Assembly: GCA_039934035.1 (NCBI GenBank)
Contig: JBDTMZ010000047.1
Location: 10,503 to 74,502, forward strand
Direction: 5' to 3'
DNA from: Solibacter sp039934035
Lineage (GTDB): Bacteria; Acidobacteriota; Terriglobia; Bryobacterales; Bryobacteraceae
Length of the DNA: 64,000 nt
Positions 34,861-43,831 of the stretch are shown here, in pieces; within the stretch, counting starts at the first letter, position 1; each line of letters starts with the position of its first letter. A program made the position numbers and the translations under genes. The notes below the pieces were generated by a model. The model was not told where the DNA came from. It did not search any database and worked only from the letters and a program-made list of their open reading frames with translations.

Positions 34861-34869
34861 TGATATAAT
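34861..34869 (+). promoter_or_regulatory. Extended -10 promoter of the M16 peptidase gene
   Basis: TGATATAAT matches TG-n-TATAAT perfectly. No clear -35 hexamer is seen, as allowed for extended -10 promoters. The transcript would start about 30 bases before the ATG at 34906. Confidence 0.55.
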
Positions 34870-34905
34870 TCGTCTACATCCAAAACGCCAAATAAGGTGC
34901 GCCGC

Positions 34906-37650
34906 ATGATTCGTAACCAGGGATTAAACCGGGGAGTTCTTCCCCTCCTCTTCGCCTTCGCCTTCAGCGCGCTTGCCCAGACCCTTCCCCAAGGCGTCAG
35001 CAAGCTCACAGCCGTCGAAGGCATCACCGAATACGCTCTTCCGAACGGACTGCACGTGCTGCTCTTCCCGGACTCGTCGAAGCCCAACGTGACGGTCAAT
35101 ATGACCTACATGGTCGGCTCCCGGCACGAAGGCTATGGAGAGACCGGTATGGCTCACCTGTTGGAGCACATGCTGTTCCTGCAGACCAAAACCCGTAAAG
35201 ACGTCAAGCAGGAACTGAAGGATCACGGAGCCGAGATGAACGGTTCCACCTCCTGGGACCGCACCAACTACTTCGAGACGCTGAATGCCAGCGACGAGAA
35301 CCTCAAGTTCGCGCTGGAACTGGAAGCCGATCGCATGATCAACAGCCGGATCGAGAAGCCCCTGCTCGACACCGAGATGACTGTGGTGCGCAACGAATTC
35401 GAGATGGGCGAGAACAGTCCGGAGCGTATGCTGATGCAGCGCGCGCTCGAGACGGCCTACACCTGGCACAACTACGGCAAGCTCCCCATCGGCAACCGCT
35501 CGGACATCGAGAATGTGCCGATCAACCGTCTGGCCGCGTTCTATCAGAAGTATTACCAGCCCGACAACGCCTTGCTGACCATCGCCGGCAAGTTCGACGA
35601 AGACAAAATCCTGGCCCAGGTGGCCGGACTCTTCGGCGCCATCCCCAAGCCCACCCGCACATTGGAAAAGAGCTACACCGTGGAACCCACGCAGGATGGA
35701 GAGCGCTCCATCACGCTGCGGCGCGTGGGCGATACCCAGGGCCTGATCGCGATCTATCACGTGCCTGCCGGATCGCATCCCGACGGCGCCGCCCTCAACG
35801 TGCTCGGCGGCGTGCTGGGCGATCGTCCTTCCGGCCGCCTGTATAAGGCGCTGGTGGACAACAAGAAGGCCGTGGGCGCCTCCATGGGCATGGAAGAGCT
35901 CCACGATCCCGGCTTCATGCTGGCCTCGGTAAGTCTGAAACTCGATCAGTCGCTCGACGAGGCGCGGACCATTCTGCTGAAGACCGTGGAAGGCATCACG
36001 GCCGAACCGCCCAGCAAGGAAGAGGTAGAGCGCGTCAAAACCCGCCTGCTGAAAAACATCGACCTGGAGATGACCGATTCGCAGTCCGTCGCCCTCGATC
36101 TCAGCGAATACTATTCGCAGGGCGATTGGCGCCTCATGTTCCTGATGCGCGACCGCATCAAGGCGGTCACCGATGCCGACGTCCTGCGTGTCGCCAAGGC
36201 GTACCTGAAGGAATCCAACCGCACGCTCGCCACGTTCGTTCCCACCAAAGCGCCGGATCGCGCCGAGATTCCGGCAGCTCCGGATGTGACGGCCATGCTG
36301 AAGGATTTCAAGGGAACTGCCGTAATGGCAGCGGGTGAGGCTTTTGACCCGAGCCCTTCGAACATCGAATCGCGAGTCACGCGCAGCACTCTGCCGGGCG
36401 GCGTCAAGATGTCCCTGCTGCCGAGGAAGACGCGCGGCGGCACCGTGGTGGCGTCCGTGACCATCCGCTATGGCGACGAAAAGACCGTCTTCGGCAAAAT
36501 AGCCACCGCCGGCATCGCGGGCGGCATGCTGATGCGCGGCACCAAGAACAAGACGCGCCAGCAGATTCAGGACGAGATGGACCGTTTGAAGGCGCAAATG
36601 AGCGTCTCCGGCAGCGCCACCAGCGCCACCGCGCGGATTGAAACCACCGAAGCCAATCTGCCCGGCGCCCTGCGGCTCGCCGCCGAAATCCTGCACGAAC
36701 CCTCGTTCCCCGACGCCGAATTCGAGACCATCCGCCAGCAGCGCATCGCCGGTGCCGAAGCCGGGCGCAGCGATCCGCAGGCTCTGGCGATCAATGAATT
36801 CCAGCACCGCATGAATCCCTATCCGCGCGGCGACCTGCGCTACGTCTCCACCGCCGATGAGACCATCGAAGACCTGAAGAAAGTGACGCTCGACGAGGTG
36901 CGCGCCTTCCACAAGAATTTCTATGGCGCCAGCGTCGGCGAGATCGCGGTCTCCGGACAGTTCAATGCGCCCGAAATCACCAAGCTGGCCACCGAACTTT
37001 TCGGAAGCTGGAAGAGCCCGGGCAGCTACACGCGCATCACCAGCATGTATCAGAAGGTCGCGCCGGAAGATAAGAAGATCGAGACGCCCGACAAGCAGAA
37101 CGCCTTCTTCATCGCCGGTGAAATGGTGAAGATGAACGACGAGGACGCCGACTATCCCGCCATGGTGATGGCCGATTATCTCTTCGGCGCCAGTTCGCTG
37201 GGGACGCGGCTCTCGCGCCGCATTCGCGATAAGGAAGGCCTCAGCTACGTCGTGCAGAGCAACTTCAGTGCGCCCACTAAGGACGACGGCGGCAATTTCC
37301 TGGCTGTCGCGATCAGCAATCCCTCGAACGCGCCGAAGGTGGAAGCCAGTTTCCGCGACGAACTCGCCAAGACCCTGAAGGAAGGCTTCACCGCCGAAGA
37401 AGTCGCCACGGCTAAGAAGGCCTGGCAACAGGAACGGTCCATGGGCCGCTCCGAAGACGGCAATCTGGTGGGGCTGCTCTCCGGACGCCAGCGCTTCGAC
37501 CGCACCTTGAAGTTCGATGAAGCGATGGATGCCAAGGTTGCCGCGCTGACCGCCGAACAGATCAGCGCCGCCTTCCGCAAACACGTCGACCCGGCCAACC
37601 TGACCTTCGTCAAAGCAGGCGATTTCAAAAAGGCCGGCGTACTGCAATAG
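34906..37650 (+). CDS. Two-domain M16 zinc metallopeptidase
   Basis: I prefer the ATG at 34906 (914 residues), with TAAGG eight bases before it, over the GTG at 34897. A signal peptide ends near AFSALAQ. The N-terminal half carries the inverted zinc motif HLLEH (about residue 80 onward) and the downstream Glu in TEMTVVRNEFEMGE. The C-terminal half, beginning about RVTRSTLPGGVKMSL, has no HxxEH and should act as the second M16 lobe. The ending DKEGLSYVVQSNF has the R/Y substrate-binding pattern of this family. It would degrade peptides in the periplasm. A 34-base hairpin starts five bases after the stop. Confidence 0.93.
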   Translation: MIRNQGLNRGVLPLLFAFAFSALAQTLPQGVSKLTAVEGITEYALPNGLHVLLFPDSSKPNVTVNMTYMVGSRHEGYGETGMAHLLEHMLFLQTKTRKDVKQELKDHGAEMNGSTSWDRTNYFETLNASDENLKFALELEADRMINSRIEKPLLDTEMTVVRNEFEMGENSPERMLMQRALETAYTWHNYGKLPIGNRSDIENVPINRLAAFYQKYYQPDNALLTIAGKFDEDKILAQVAGLFGAIPKPTRTLEKSYTVEPTQDGERSITLRRVGDTQGLIAIYHVPAGSHPDGAALNVLGGVLGDRPSGRLYKALVDNKKAVGASMGMEELHDPGFMLASVSLKLDQSLDEARTILLKTVEGITAEPPSKEEVERVKTRLLKNIDLEMTDSQSVALDLSEYYSQGDWRLMFLMRDRIKAVTDADVLRVAKAYLKESNRTLATFVPTKAPDRAEIPAAPDVTAMLKDFKGTAVMAAGEAFDPSPSNIESRVTRSTLPGGVKMSLLPRKTRGGTVVASVTIRYGDEKTVFGKIATAGIAGGMLMRGTKNKTRQQIQDEMDRLKAQMSVSGSATSATARIETTEANLPGALRLAAEILHEPSFPDAEFETIRQQRIAGAEAGRSDPQALAINEFQHRMNPYPRGDLRYVSTADETIEDLKKVTLDEVRAFHKNFYGASVGEIAVSGQFNAPEITKLATELFGSWKSPGSYTRITSMYQKVAPEDKKIETPDKQNAFFIAGEMVKMNDEDADYPAMVMADYLFGASSLGTRLSRRIRDKEGLSYVVQSNFSAPTKDDGGNFLAVAISNPSNAPKVEASFRDELAKTLKEGFTAEEVATAKKAWQQERSMGRSEDGNLVGLLSGRQRFDRTLKFDEAMDAKVAALTAEQISAAFRKHVDPANLTFVKAGDFKKAGVLQ

Positions 37651-37654
37651 CTCT

Positions 37655-37688
37655 GGTGGGACCGACGATCGCTTTTTGTCGTCGGTCC
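37655..37688. repeat. 34-base hairpin family, covariant member
   Basis: It begins GGTGGGACCGACGATCG. Arms GACCGACGA and TCGTCGGTC form a perfect 9-bp stem with loop TCGCTTTTTG. Compared with the AACAGACCA type, three stem positions change, each with the compensating change in the other arm. Confidence 0.8.
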
Positions 37689-37697
37689 GCACTCTGC

Positions 37698-37786
37698 GTA
37701 GGACAGTCCTCCCGGCCTGTCCACTTCATTTTTCGGTGGACTGTTCTGCCACAAGGGAACGGGACAGGCCAGGAGGCCCGTCCTAC
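37698..37786. repeat. Long imperfect inverted repeat ending in the DDAH stop
   Basis: The left arm at 37698-37722 (GTAGGACAGTCC then TCCCGGCCTGTCC) matches the reverse complement of 37762-37786 at 22 of 25 positions. The 39 bases between include a small GTGG/CCAC hairpin. The right arm contains the stop codon of the DDAH gene. Confidence 0.7.
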
Positions 37787-38547
37787 ACCTGGAACAGCAA
37801 GCTACAGCAGGTAAGCGCCCCTTCCGCTTTCATCAACTCGGAATTATCCAGCACTCTCACCTGCCTCCCCATCCCACTCAACACCTCCGCCGTGCGAGGA
37901 GCCGTCGAGGCGACCAGAATCGCGCCGCCGACGTCCAGCACATTAGCGCCGCTCTCCTCCGCTGCGTCCACCAATCGCAATCCGGCGAAGGCCGCCGCTT
38001 CCACCCAGGGACGATAAATCAGCACCGCATCGCCAATGAAACTGCACGCCGATTTCAGATGCAGGCAGCCATGCACCGCCACAGGCTGCACGTGATATCC
38101 GAAGGGCTCCGCCTCCGCCGCCAGTTGCGCAATGCCCGCCGCGTTACTGCGCGCCGTCACGCCCACATACAGCGTCTTGCCCGCCAGCAGCACGTCGCCG
38201 CCATCCATCATCGCGGGCTCCCGCATCCAGCGCAGCGCACGGTAGGGGGCGAGCGCCCGTGCCAGGCTTTCCGATTCGCCGCGGCGGGACGCGGCGCCCA
38301 AACGCGTCATCACCGCCACTTCGTTCAGCACGATGGCCGCGTCCTCCACAAACACCGCGTCGGGATACTCCGCTTCCGCCGCCAGCGAAATCACGTCCAC
38401 GCCGAGTTCACGCAGACAGTTTTCGTAGGCACGATGCTGCTGCTGCGCACGCTCGATATCGATGGCTTCCCGCTTCAGGAACGTCAGTTCACAGGCGTCC
38501 ATCGACGGGCTAACCGCGCGCGTGATCGCTTTCCACATCTTTAGCAT
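37783..38547 (-). CDS. Dimethylarginine dimethylaminohydrolase-like amidinotransferase-fold enzyme
   Basis: The 254-residue protein has about the length of bacterial DDAH. YPDAVFVEDAAIV contains the substrate-binding Asp and Glu, MMDGGDVLLAGK follows, HGCLHLKSACS provides the catalytic His (H163), and the C-terminal GALTCCSLLF provides the nucleophile Cys (C247 or C248). Known family members hydrolyse methylated arginine to citrulline and methylamines; relatives are arginine deiminases. No signal peptide is present. The stop codon lies inside an inverted repeat. Confidence 0.87.
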   Translation of the reverse strand: MLKMWKAITRAVSPSMDACELTFLKREAIDIERAQQQHRAYENCLRELGVDVISLAAEAEYPDAVFVEDAAIVLNEVAVMTRLGAASRRGESESLARALAPYRALRWMREPAMMDGGDVLLAGKTLYVGVTARSNAAGIAQLAAEAEPFGYHVQPVAVHGCLHLKSACSFIGDAVLIYRPWVEAAAFAGLRLVDAAEESGANVLDVGGAILVASTAPRTAEVLSGMGRQVRVLDNSELMKAEGALTCCSLLFQV

Positions 38548-38578
38548 TCTACGCGAACGGAAAACGCCGCCGCGGCGG

Positions 38579-39859
38579 TCACACGAATTTGTACACGCCG
38601 GGCACCGGCAGCGGCGTCGGCGGGAAGCTTGCCTTCATATCGAATGTCTTGGGCATCAGATCCTGTTGGGAGTTCAGGATCATGTTCCAGGTGACCTTCT
38701 GGCCGCTGTAGGCGGCTTCGCGCCCCATGATGCAAGTCAGCGTGCTCTCCGCCACCTCCATCGCTTCGTTGAGGTAGGGACCCTTGCCCACGATGCTGTT
38801 CATCATGTCGATGTGCTCTTGCACGTAAGGGTCGAACGGCAGCTTCACGCCGCGCAATTCCAGCGAATCGATCACGCCTTTGGTCCCCACAATCCGCTCG
38901 CTGATGTTCTGCGCGGAGCCGTTGTACTGCCGGCAGTAGCTCGACAGGTGCGAGCCGTCGGCGTACACAAAATCGGCCGACAGATGATCGTAGATGTTGC
39001 CGTATTCCTCTTCGCGCGGCCGCCACGCGGCGCCGCCCGATGCCACTGCCTCCACGGGATGCGCGCCCTTGAACCAGTTGCACACATCGATATTGTGCAG
39101 GTGCTGCTCCACAATCTGGTCGCCGCAGATCCACAGGAAGGAGTACCAGTTGCGCTGCTGCCATTCCACATCGGCCCACCGGGGGTCCCGCTTCTTGTTC
39201 GGAAACAGTTTGGCATTATTGAAATTCAGCACCGGCGTGCCCACCCAGTTGGCGTCCATGTGCACGATGTCGCCAAGTTCGCCGTTCTTCACCCGCTTGT
39301 AGTGATCCAGATACCAGGTCTGCGACCGCCGCTGCGCGCCCGATTTCACGGTGAGTTTCAGCTCTTTCGCCTTCTGCGCCGCCGCCATGAAACGGCGCAC
39401 GCCGGTCGCATCCGTGCCCATCGGCTTCTCGCAGAAAATGTGTTTCTTCGCCTCCACCGCCGCTTCGAAATGCAGCGGCCGGTAGGCCGGATAGGCCGCC
39501 AGCATGACGATATCGACATCGCTCGCCACCAGCTTCTTATAAGCGTCGAAGCCGATGAAGCGGTGCTCAGGATCCACTTTGAAGCGGCTCGACAATTCCG
39601 GCTTCAGGTTGCGCGTGGTACGGATGGAATCCTCCATCCGATCTTCGAACACGTCGGCCAACGCGACGATTTCGACGTTATCGCACCCGGTAAGAAGGTT
39701 CTCGACGGCCTGCGTGCCGCGTCCGCCGCAGCCAATCAAACCGGCCTTCAATTTCGGATTGCCCTGACCGCGAACCAGTTCGGGCCGGATGATTTGAAAA
39801 GCTCCGGCCGCGCCGATACTGGACGCAAGAAACGACCTGCGTGACTTAGACTCGCTCAT
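38579..39859 (-). CDS. Tat-exported Gfo/Idh/MocA-family oxidoreductase
   Basis: The 426-residue protein begins with a twin-arginine signal (SRRSFLASSIGAAGAF). The Rossmann fold starts at KAGLIGCGGRGTQAVENLL, and the conserved EKP lies in HIFCEKPMGTDATGVRRFM. The second domain has QIVEQHLHNIDVCNWF and YDHLSADFVYADGS, typical of the large exported subgroup in Acidobacteria and Planctomycetes. It probably acts on a sugar or inositol-like substrate with NAD(P) bound before export. The substrate is unknown. It is 31 bases upstream of the DDAH gene on the same strand. Confidence 0.92.
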   Translation of the reverse strand: MSESKSRRSFLASSIGAAGAFQIIRPELVRGQGNPKLKAGLIGCGGRGTQAVENLLTGCDNVEIVALADVFEDRMEDSIRTTRNLKPELSSRFKVDPEHRFIGFDAYKKLVASDVDIVMLAAYPAYRPLHFEAAVEAKKHIFCEKPMGTDATGVRRFMAAAQKAKELKLTVKSGAQRRSQTWYLDHYKRVKNGELGDIVHMDANWVGTPVLNFNNAKLFPNKKRDPRWADVEWQQRNWYSFLWICGDQIVEQHLHNIDVCNWFKGAHPVEAVASGGAAWRPREEEYGNIYDHLSADFVYADGSHLSSYCRQYNGSAQNISERIVGTKGVIDSLELRGVKLPFDPYVQEHIDMMNSIVGKGPYLNEAMEVAESTLTCIMGREAAYSGQKVTWNMILNSQQDLMPKTFDMKASFPPTPLPVPGVYKFV

Positions 39860-39924
39860 TCCACACCCCCGGACCGCTTACTCTAGTACGGATCTCCACC
39901 GTGAGCAATCCGCCGGGCACACGC

Positions 39925-39959
39925 AAAAAAGTGGCGAGCACCTTGCGGGCGCTCGCCAC
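39925..39959 (-). terminator. Intrinsic terminator of the TIGR03437 gene
   Basis: On the minus strand GTGGCGAGC pairs perfectly with GCTCGCCAC across an 11-base loop and is followed directly by six T. It is the best canonical terminator in the window. Confidence 0.88.
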
Positions 39960-39983
39960 CGATTCACACCTGTCTGCTGGTCG

Positions 39984-40883
39984 TTATTTCTTGACCGAGA
40001 GGATCACGCTAGCCGGAGACGTGGCGCCGGACACGGTCGCCGTCAGCGGGTAATCGCCATCCGCCATGGAGGCCGGCACCTGAATCGCGATCTGATAAAG
40101 TCCCGCATACCCCGGAGAGAGCGCCGCGCCGAACACCGTCGCGTCCGCCGACCCGATCTTCACCGTCACCGGACTGGTGCTGTACAGCTTGTCGGACGGG
40201 ACCTGAATTCCCGCAGCCACCGCCGGACTTGTCGGACCGAAGCCGGTACCCCACAGAATCAGCACATCGCCGGGCTTCGCCGCCAGCGTGTTGGCTCCGG
40301 CGAAGGTTCCCGCCTTCACCGCCAGGCTGCCATCCGAATTGCGCGTGGCCACCGCCTGACTGCCGGGCCACTGGAAGAAGGCCGGCGCCTGCGCCACCAC
40401 TGTGGCCGTGACCGCGAGGCTGGTGCCTCCCGGCGTCTTCACCGTGACCGGCACGGGACCGGCGCCGATATCGGGCGCCTGCACGTTAATTTGCCCGGGG
40501 CTGATGAAGTATACGTACGCGTCCTTGCTGCCCATGCTGACGCTTACACCGTCAAGCGTCGTCGGCAGCTTGCCGTCGACGATCGCGTTATCCCAGGTGT
40601 CCGCACTCACCGGCGAGAGATTCGCGCCTTTGATGGTGACCCACGATCCGGGCACGATTCCGGGCTGGAAACTGGCGCCGCTCACTACTCCGCCGCCATC
40701 TACCGTCGGCGTGGAAATCGGCACCGTATCGGCCAATGCGAGCCCCGCGGCCAGGCTCGAATTGTAGATCGATGCGAGCGAGCCGGGCGCGTTGCCGCTC
40801 TGGGCGTGGGCCGCGGCCGCTACGCCTGCAAACAAAAGTACTCTGATGAAATCCCTCTTCACTGGCATCCCTCTCTCATTCAC
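39984..40883 (-). CDS. Exported TIGR03437-domain protein
   Basis: The frame gives 299 residues; a GTG at codon 8 (VKRDFIRVLL) may be the real start, because GAGAGAGGG lies at a better distance from it. A signal peptide ends at AHAQ. SGASFQPGIVPGSWVTIKGANL, LDGVSVSMGSKDAYVYFISP, GQINVQAPDIG, DVLILWGTGFGPTSP and GYAGLYQIAIQVPASM are the full TIGR03437 motif series, here the whole mature protein. An Ig-like sandwich is predicted, with no catalytic residues. The transcript ends at the terminator at 39925-39959. Confidence 0.86.
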   Translation of the reverse strand: MNERGMPVKRDFIRVLLFAGVAAAAHAQSGNAPGSLASIYNSSLAAGLALADTVPISTPTVDGGGVVSGASFQPGIVPGSWVTIKGANLSPVSADTWDNAIVDGKLPTTLDGVSVSMGSKDAYVYFISPGQINVQAPDIGAGPVPVTVKTPGGTSLAVTATVVAQAPAFFQWPGSQAVATRNSDGSLAVKAGTFAGANTLAAKPGDVLILWGTGFGPTSPAVAAGIQVPSDKLYSTSPVTVKIGSADATVFGAALSPGYAGLYQIAIQVPASMADGDYPLTATVSGATSPASVILSVKK

Positions 40884-40939
40884 GATTCTACGGTCCCGGC
40901 GGCGGGCGCACCAACCTTTTGCCCCAGAATTTACTAATG

Positions 40940-42637
40940 CTACTGTGTCTGCAACTCGTGTAACGTCCGCGCGACTTCGGGATGTACACCGCCATCGAGA
41001 TCGGCAGCCTGTGTGGCTTCGCGCAGCGCCTCCGCATCGCGCCCTTGCAACTTCAACACCCGCGCCAGCATCCAGTGCGGTTTAAACCAGTTTGGATGCG
41101 CGCCGATGGCGGCGCGGAGGCATTGTTCGGTGGCGCGCGCATTGTTCTGCAGGGCACGGATGGTGGAGAGGCTGTACCACGCGTTGAACGGCGCTTCCGC
41201 CGTGCGTGTGGCGCGCTCCCCCGCCTGCGAGGCGCGTTCCAGCGCCACCAGCCGCTCCGGAAGCTGCTGCGCCTTCGACGCTGCTTCCCACAGGGCGCGC
41301 GAGTACCACAGGTCGCTGCTCTGTCCCGATGCCGCGTAATGCGCCGCCGCCGCACTCAGCTTGCCTGCCGCCAGATCGCGTTGCGCCGCCGCCAGCGCAT
41401 GATCGCCCAGCGCGCTCTGCACGGCGAAATAGATCAGTGGCAGCGCCAACGGCCAGCGCCTGACCGAAGGTGCCGCCGGCATCGCCATCCCCGCCGCGAT
41501 TCCCACCGTCGCGAAGAAAATCGCCGCCGTCGCCAGTGTGAATACCGTGAACTGCTGACTGACCGTTCCCGCCGCCATGGCCGCCGCCAATCCGGCGGCC
41601 AATCGCGGATGCGCGCCGCGGAGCTTCCACGCCGCACCGAAGCCCAGCGCACACCACGCCGCCAAGAGCGCGAGCCCCACCACGCCCTGCCCCACCAGCG
41701 CGTCCAAAAACATATTGTGCGGCGATTCGTGCGCAAACTCCGGATAGGCCCGTGCCAGCGCTTTCGATTCGTGATGCGGGAACTCCGCGGTGAACGTCTC
41801 CGGCCCGTATCCCGCCACGGGACGCGCCATGCCCATCGCCAGGCTGTCGCGCCACAGCCGCGGGCGCGCCCCGCCCCACGGGTCTTCCACATACCACCGG
41901 GCGCGGCTGCGCAACGGCTGGCCCACCGGCGAGAGGTAGAGCCCGGCCAGCGCGACCAGTGCTGCCACGCCGCCCCAGATCGCGCGCCGCGGCACGCCGA
42001 AGCCACGCCAGTAGAACCACACCATTGCGCCCACCGCCAGGCCGGCCATGGCCGCCCGCGTGCCGGTGAGCAGCATCGCCACCGCCGCAAGGGCCGCGCA
42101 GACTTTGGCCATCCGCCCTGGCAGCGCGGCGCTCAGGAAGACCACGTAGAGCAGCCACGTCGCGAAGTAGCTCACGTACCCCAACGTGGAAGGGGGCCGC
42201 ACGATCGTCCAGAAGCCCTCGCCCACGTGATAGGCGGCCGCCGGGAGCAACGGGTCCCAGCCGGCGTACTGCGCGATTCCATACAGCGCCGTGATCGCGC
42301 CCGCCACACTGAGGATGCGCAGCATCGCACCTACTCGGTCCGTCTGCGCGGCCATCGCCCACGCGATCACTACTACGGCAGCTTGCCCGAGCGCGCCGAA
42401 CTGCCTCCAATGCGTGCCGCGGAAAGAGAGGGCGGGGTCCGTGCTCAACGCCGTGCACACCGCCAGCCACACCAAGGTAGCGATGGCCAGCCAGGCCAGC
42501 GCGCCGCGGCGCAGCGGCACCAGCGCGACGCCGGCCGTCAGCAGCAGCACCACAAACTTCGGAGTCACGTCAAAATAGAAGAGAAGCCCAGGCGTTAGAA
42601 TTAACGCACTGAGGCCCAGCGCGGCTGCCAGGAGCAT
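40940..42637 (-). CDS. O-antigen ligase/polymerase-like membrane protein with TPR tail
   Basis: The start at ATG 42637 gives 565 residues; the longer open frame upstream is antisense to the Wzz-like gene. About ten membrane helices precede a large loop with FPHHESKALARAYPEFAHES and HNMFLDALVGQGVVGLALLA. These are hallmarks of Wzy/WaaL proteins with the catalytic His in the outer loop. The last 170 residues contain TPR-like helices (LRAAIGAHPNWFKPHWMLAR). It would polymerise or transfer undecaprenyl-linked glycans at the outer face of the inner membrane. It is divergent from the Wzz-like gene across a 36-base spacer. Confidence 0.86.
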   Translation of the reverse strand: MLLAAALGLSALILTPGLLFYFDVTPKFVVLLLTAGVALVPLRRGALAWLAIATLVWLAVCTALSTDPALSFRGTHWRQFGALGQAAVVVIAWAMAAQTDRVGAMLRILSVAGAITALYGIAQYAGWDPLLPAAAYHVGEGFWTIVRPPSTLGYVSYFATWLLYVVFLSAALPGRMAKVCAALAAVAMLLTGTRAAMAGLAVGAMVWFYWRGFGVPRRAIWGGVAALVALAGLYLSPVGQPLRSRARWYVEDPWGGARPRLWRDSLAMGMARPVAGYGPETFTAEFPHHESKALARAYPEFAHESPHNMFLDALVGQGVVGLALLAAWCALGFGAAWKLRGAHPRLAAGLAAAMAAGTVSQQFTVFTLATAAIFFATVGIAAGMAMPAAPSVRRWPLALPLIYFAVQSALGDHALAAAQRDLAAGKLSAAAAHYAASGQSSDLWYSRALWEAASKAQQLPERLVALERASQAGERATRTAEAPFNAWYSLSTIRALQNNARATEQCLRAAIGAHPNWFKPHWMLARVLKLQGRDAEALREATQAADLDGGVHPEVARTLHELQTQ

Positions 42638-42673
42638 GAACTTGTCAGGGTACACTATCTCAGGAATTCGGGG

Positions 42674-43783
42674 ATGAACGAATCTTTCGACGCATATCGT
42701 TACATTGGTTACCTGCGCGGCCGGTGGCGTTGGATCGCCGGTAGTGCCGCGCTCGCCGCCTGCCTCGCGGCAATCGCCAGCCTGCTGATGACTCCGCAAT
42801 ATACGGCCACGGCGCAGATCGTGATCGATCCGCCGGCGGGCGCGGACCTGCGCTCCGCCATGGCCGTCAGCCCCATCTATCTGGAATCGCTCAAGACCTA
42901 CGAGCGCTTCGCCGGCAGCGATACGCTCTTCCAGAAAGCCATGCTCAAGTTCGACCTCAAGGCGCGGCCCATCGAAAGCGTCAAGCGCCGTGTGCTGAAC
43001 GTGAACCTGGTGCGCAATACACGCATCCTGGAAATCGCCGTCACGCTTCCCGACCCGGTGAAAGCGCAGGCGCTCGCCAAATTCCTGGCCGATTCCACGG
43101 TGGAGATCAATCGCGCATCCGTCTCCGAGAGCGGTGATGACCTGGTGCGCGGCATCGAGCAGCAGGCCGGCGAACTGCGCGCCCGCGTGCAGCAGGCAGA
43201 CACCGCCTGGGCGAAGACGGTGGCCGCCGAACCCTTGCTTGGTCTGGAGGCGGCCGCCGGACAGACCGGCGAACTGCGCGCCAAAATCGAAGAGCAGGCA
43301 CGCGCCGTGGAACTGGAAATCGCCGACCTGCAGGACCGCATCAAGACCACTCCCGACGCCGCGGAGATGCGCCGTCAGGAGAGCAATGCCCGCGTGCGTC
43401 TGGCCGAAATGCGCAAGCAGATGCAAGACCTGGAACGCCAGGGCGCGGAGCGCGAGAAACTGCTGGCCACCCGGCAGGCGCATCGCGACCAGATCGATGC
43501 CGAACGCAAGGCCAACCAGACCGCGCTCGCGGGCATGGAAACGCGCCTGCGCGACGCACGCGGCGAAACCGGATTCCGCGGCGAACGCCTCAAAGTGATC
43601 GATCCGGGCATCGTGCCGGAACGCCCATCCTCGCCCAATCTGCCTCTGAATGTGGCTGCCGCCCTGCTCGCCGGCCTGGTGCTGCCCATTTTATTCTTCA
43701 CCTTCGAAATGAACTTCCAGCACCGGCGCGCCGCGCTGGCGCGCACTAATTTCCGCACCGTCGCGAAGGCTGGTGATGAATAG
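42674..43783 (+). CDS. Wzz-like chain-length determinant / GumC-type protein
   Basis: The 369-residue protein has a Wzz N-terminus (YIGYLRGRWRWIAGSAALAA), with membrane helices at about 18-40 and 325-347 framing a periplasmic region. The middle of that region (about 150-300) is a long coiled coil. LPEDPVK-type features include NLVRNTRILEIAVTLPDP. The proline motif before helix 2 (VPERPSSPNLPLNVAAALLA) is classical. There is no cytoplasmic kinase domain. It would set the length of exported polysaccharide. It leads into the polymerase and glycosyltransferase genes. Confidence 0.88.
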   Translation: MNESFDAYRYIGYLRGRWRWIAGSAALAACLAAIASLLMTPQYTATAQIVIDPPAGADLRSAMAVSPIYLESLKTYERFAGSDTLFQKAMLKFDLKARPIESVKRRVLNVNLVRNTRILEIAVTLPDPVKAQALAKFLADSTVEINRASVSESGDDLVRGIEQQAGELRARVQQADTAWAKTVAAEPLLGLEAAAGQTGELRAKIEEQARAVELEIADLQDRIKTTPDAAEMRRQESNARVRLAEMRKQMQDLERQGAEREKLLATRQAHRDQIDAERKANQTALAGMETRLRDARGETGFRGERLKVIDPGIVPERPSSPNLPLNVAAALLAGLVLPILFFTFEMNFQHRRAALARTNFRTVAKAGDE

Positions 43784-43831
43784 CGGTTCGCAGTTCCGCT
43801 GCTTGGTGGAGCCCTCGCCTGGTGCTCTCCC

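Noticed and set aside
34924..37692. 922-codon open frame antisense to the M16 peptidase
   Set aside because: Shadow frame of a strongly supported gene; composition is typical of antisense translation.
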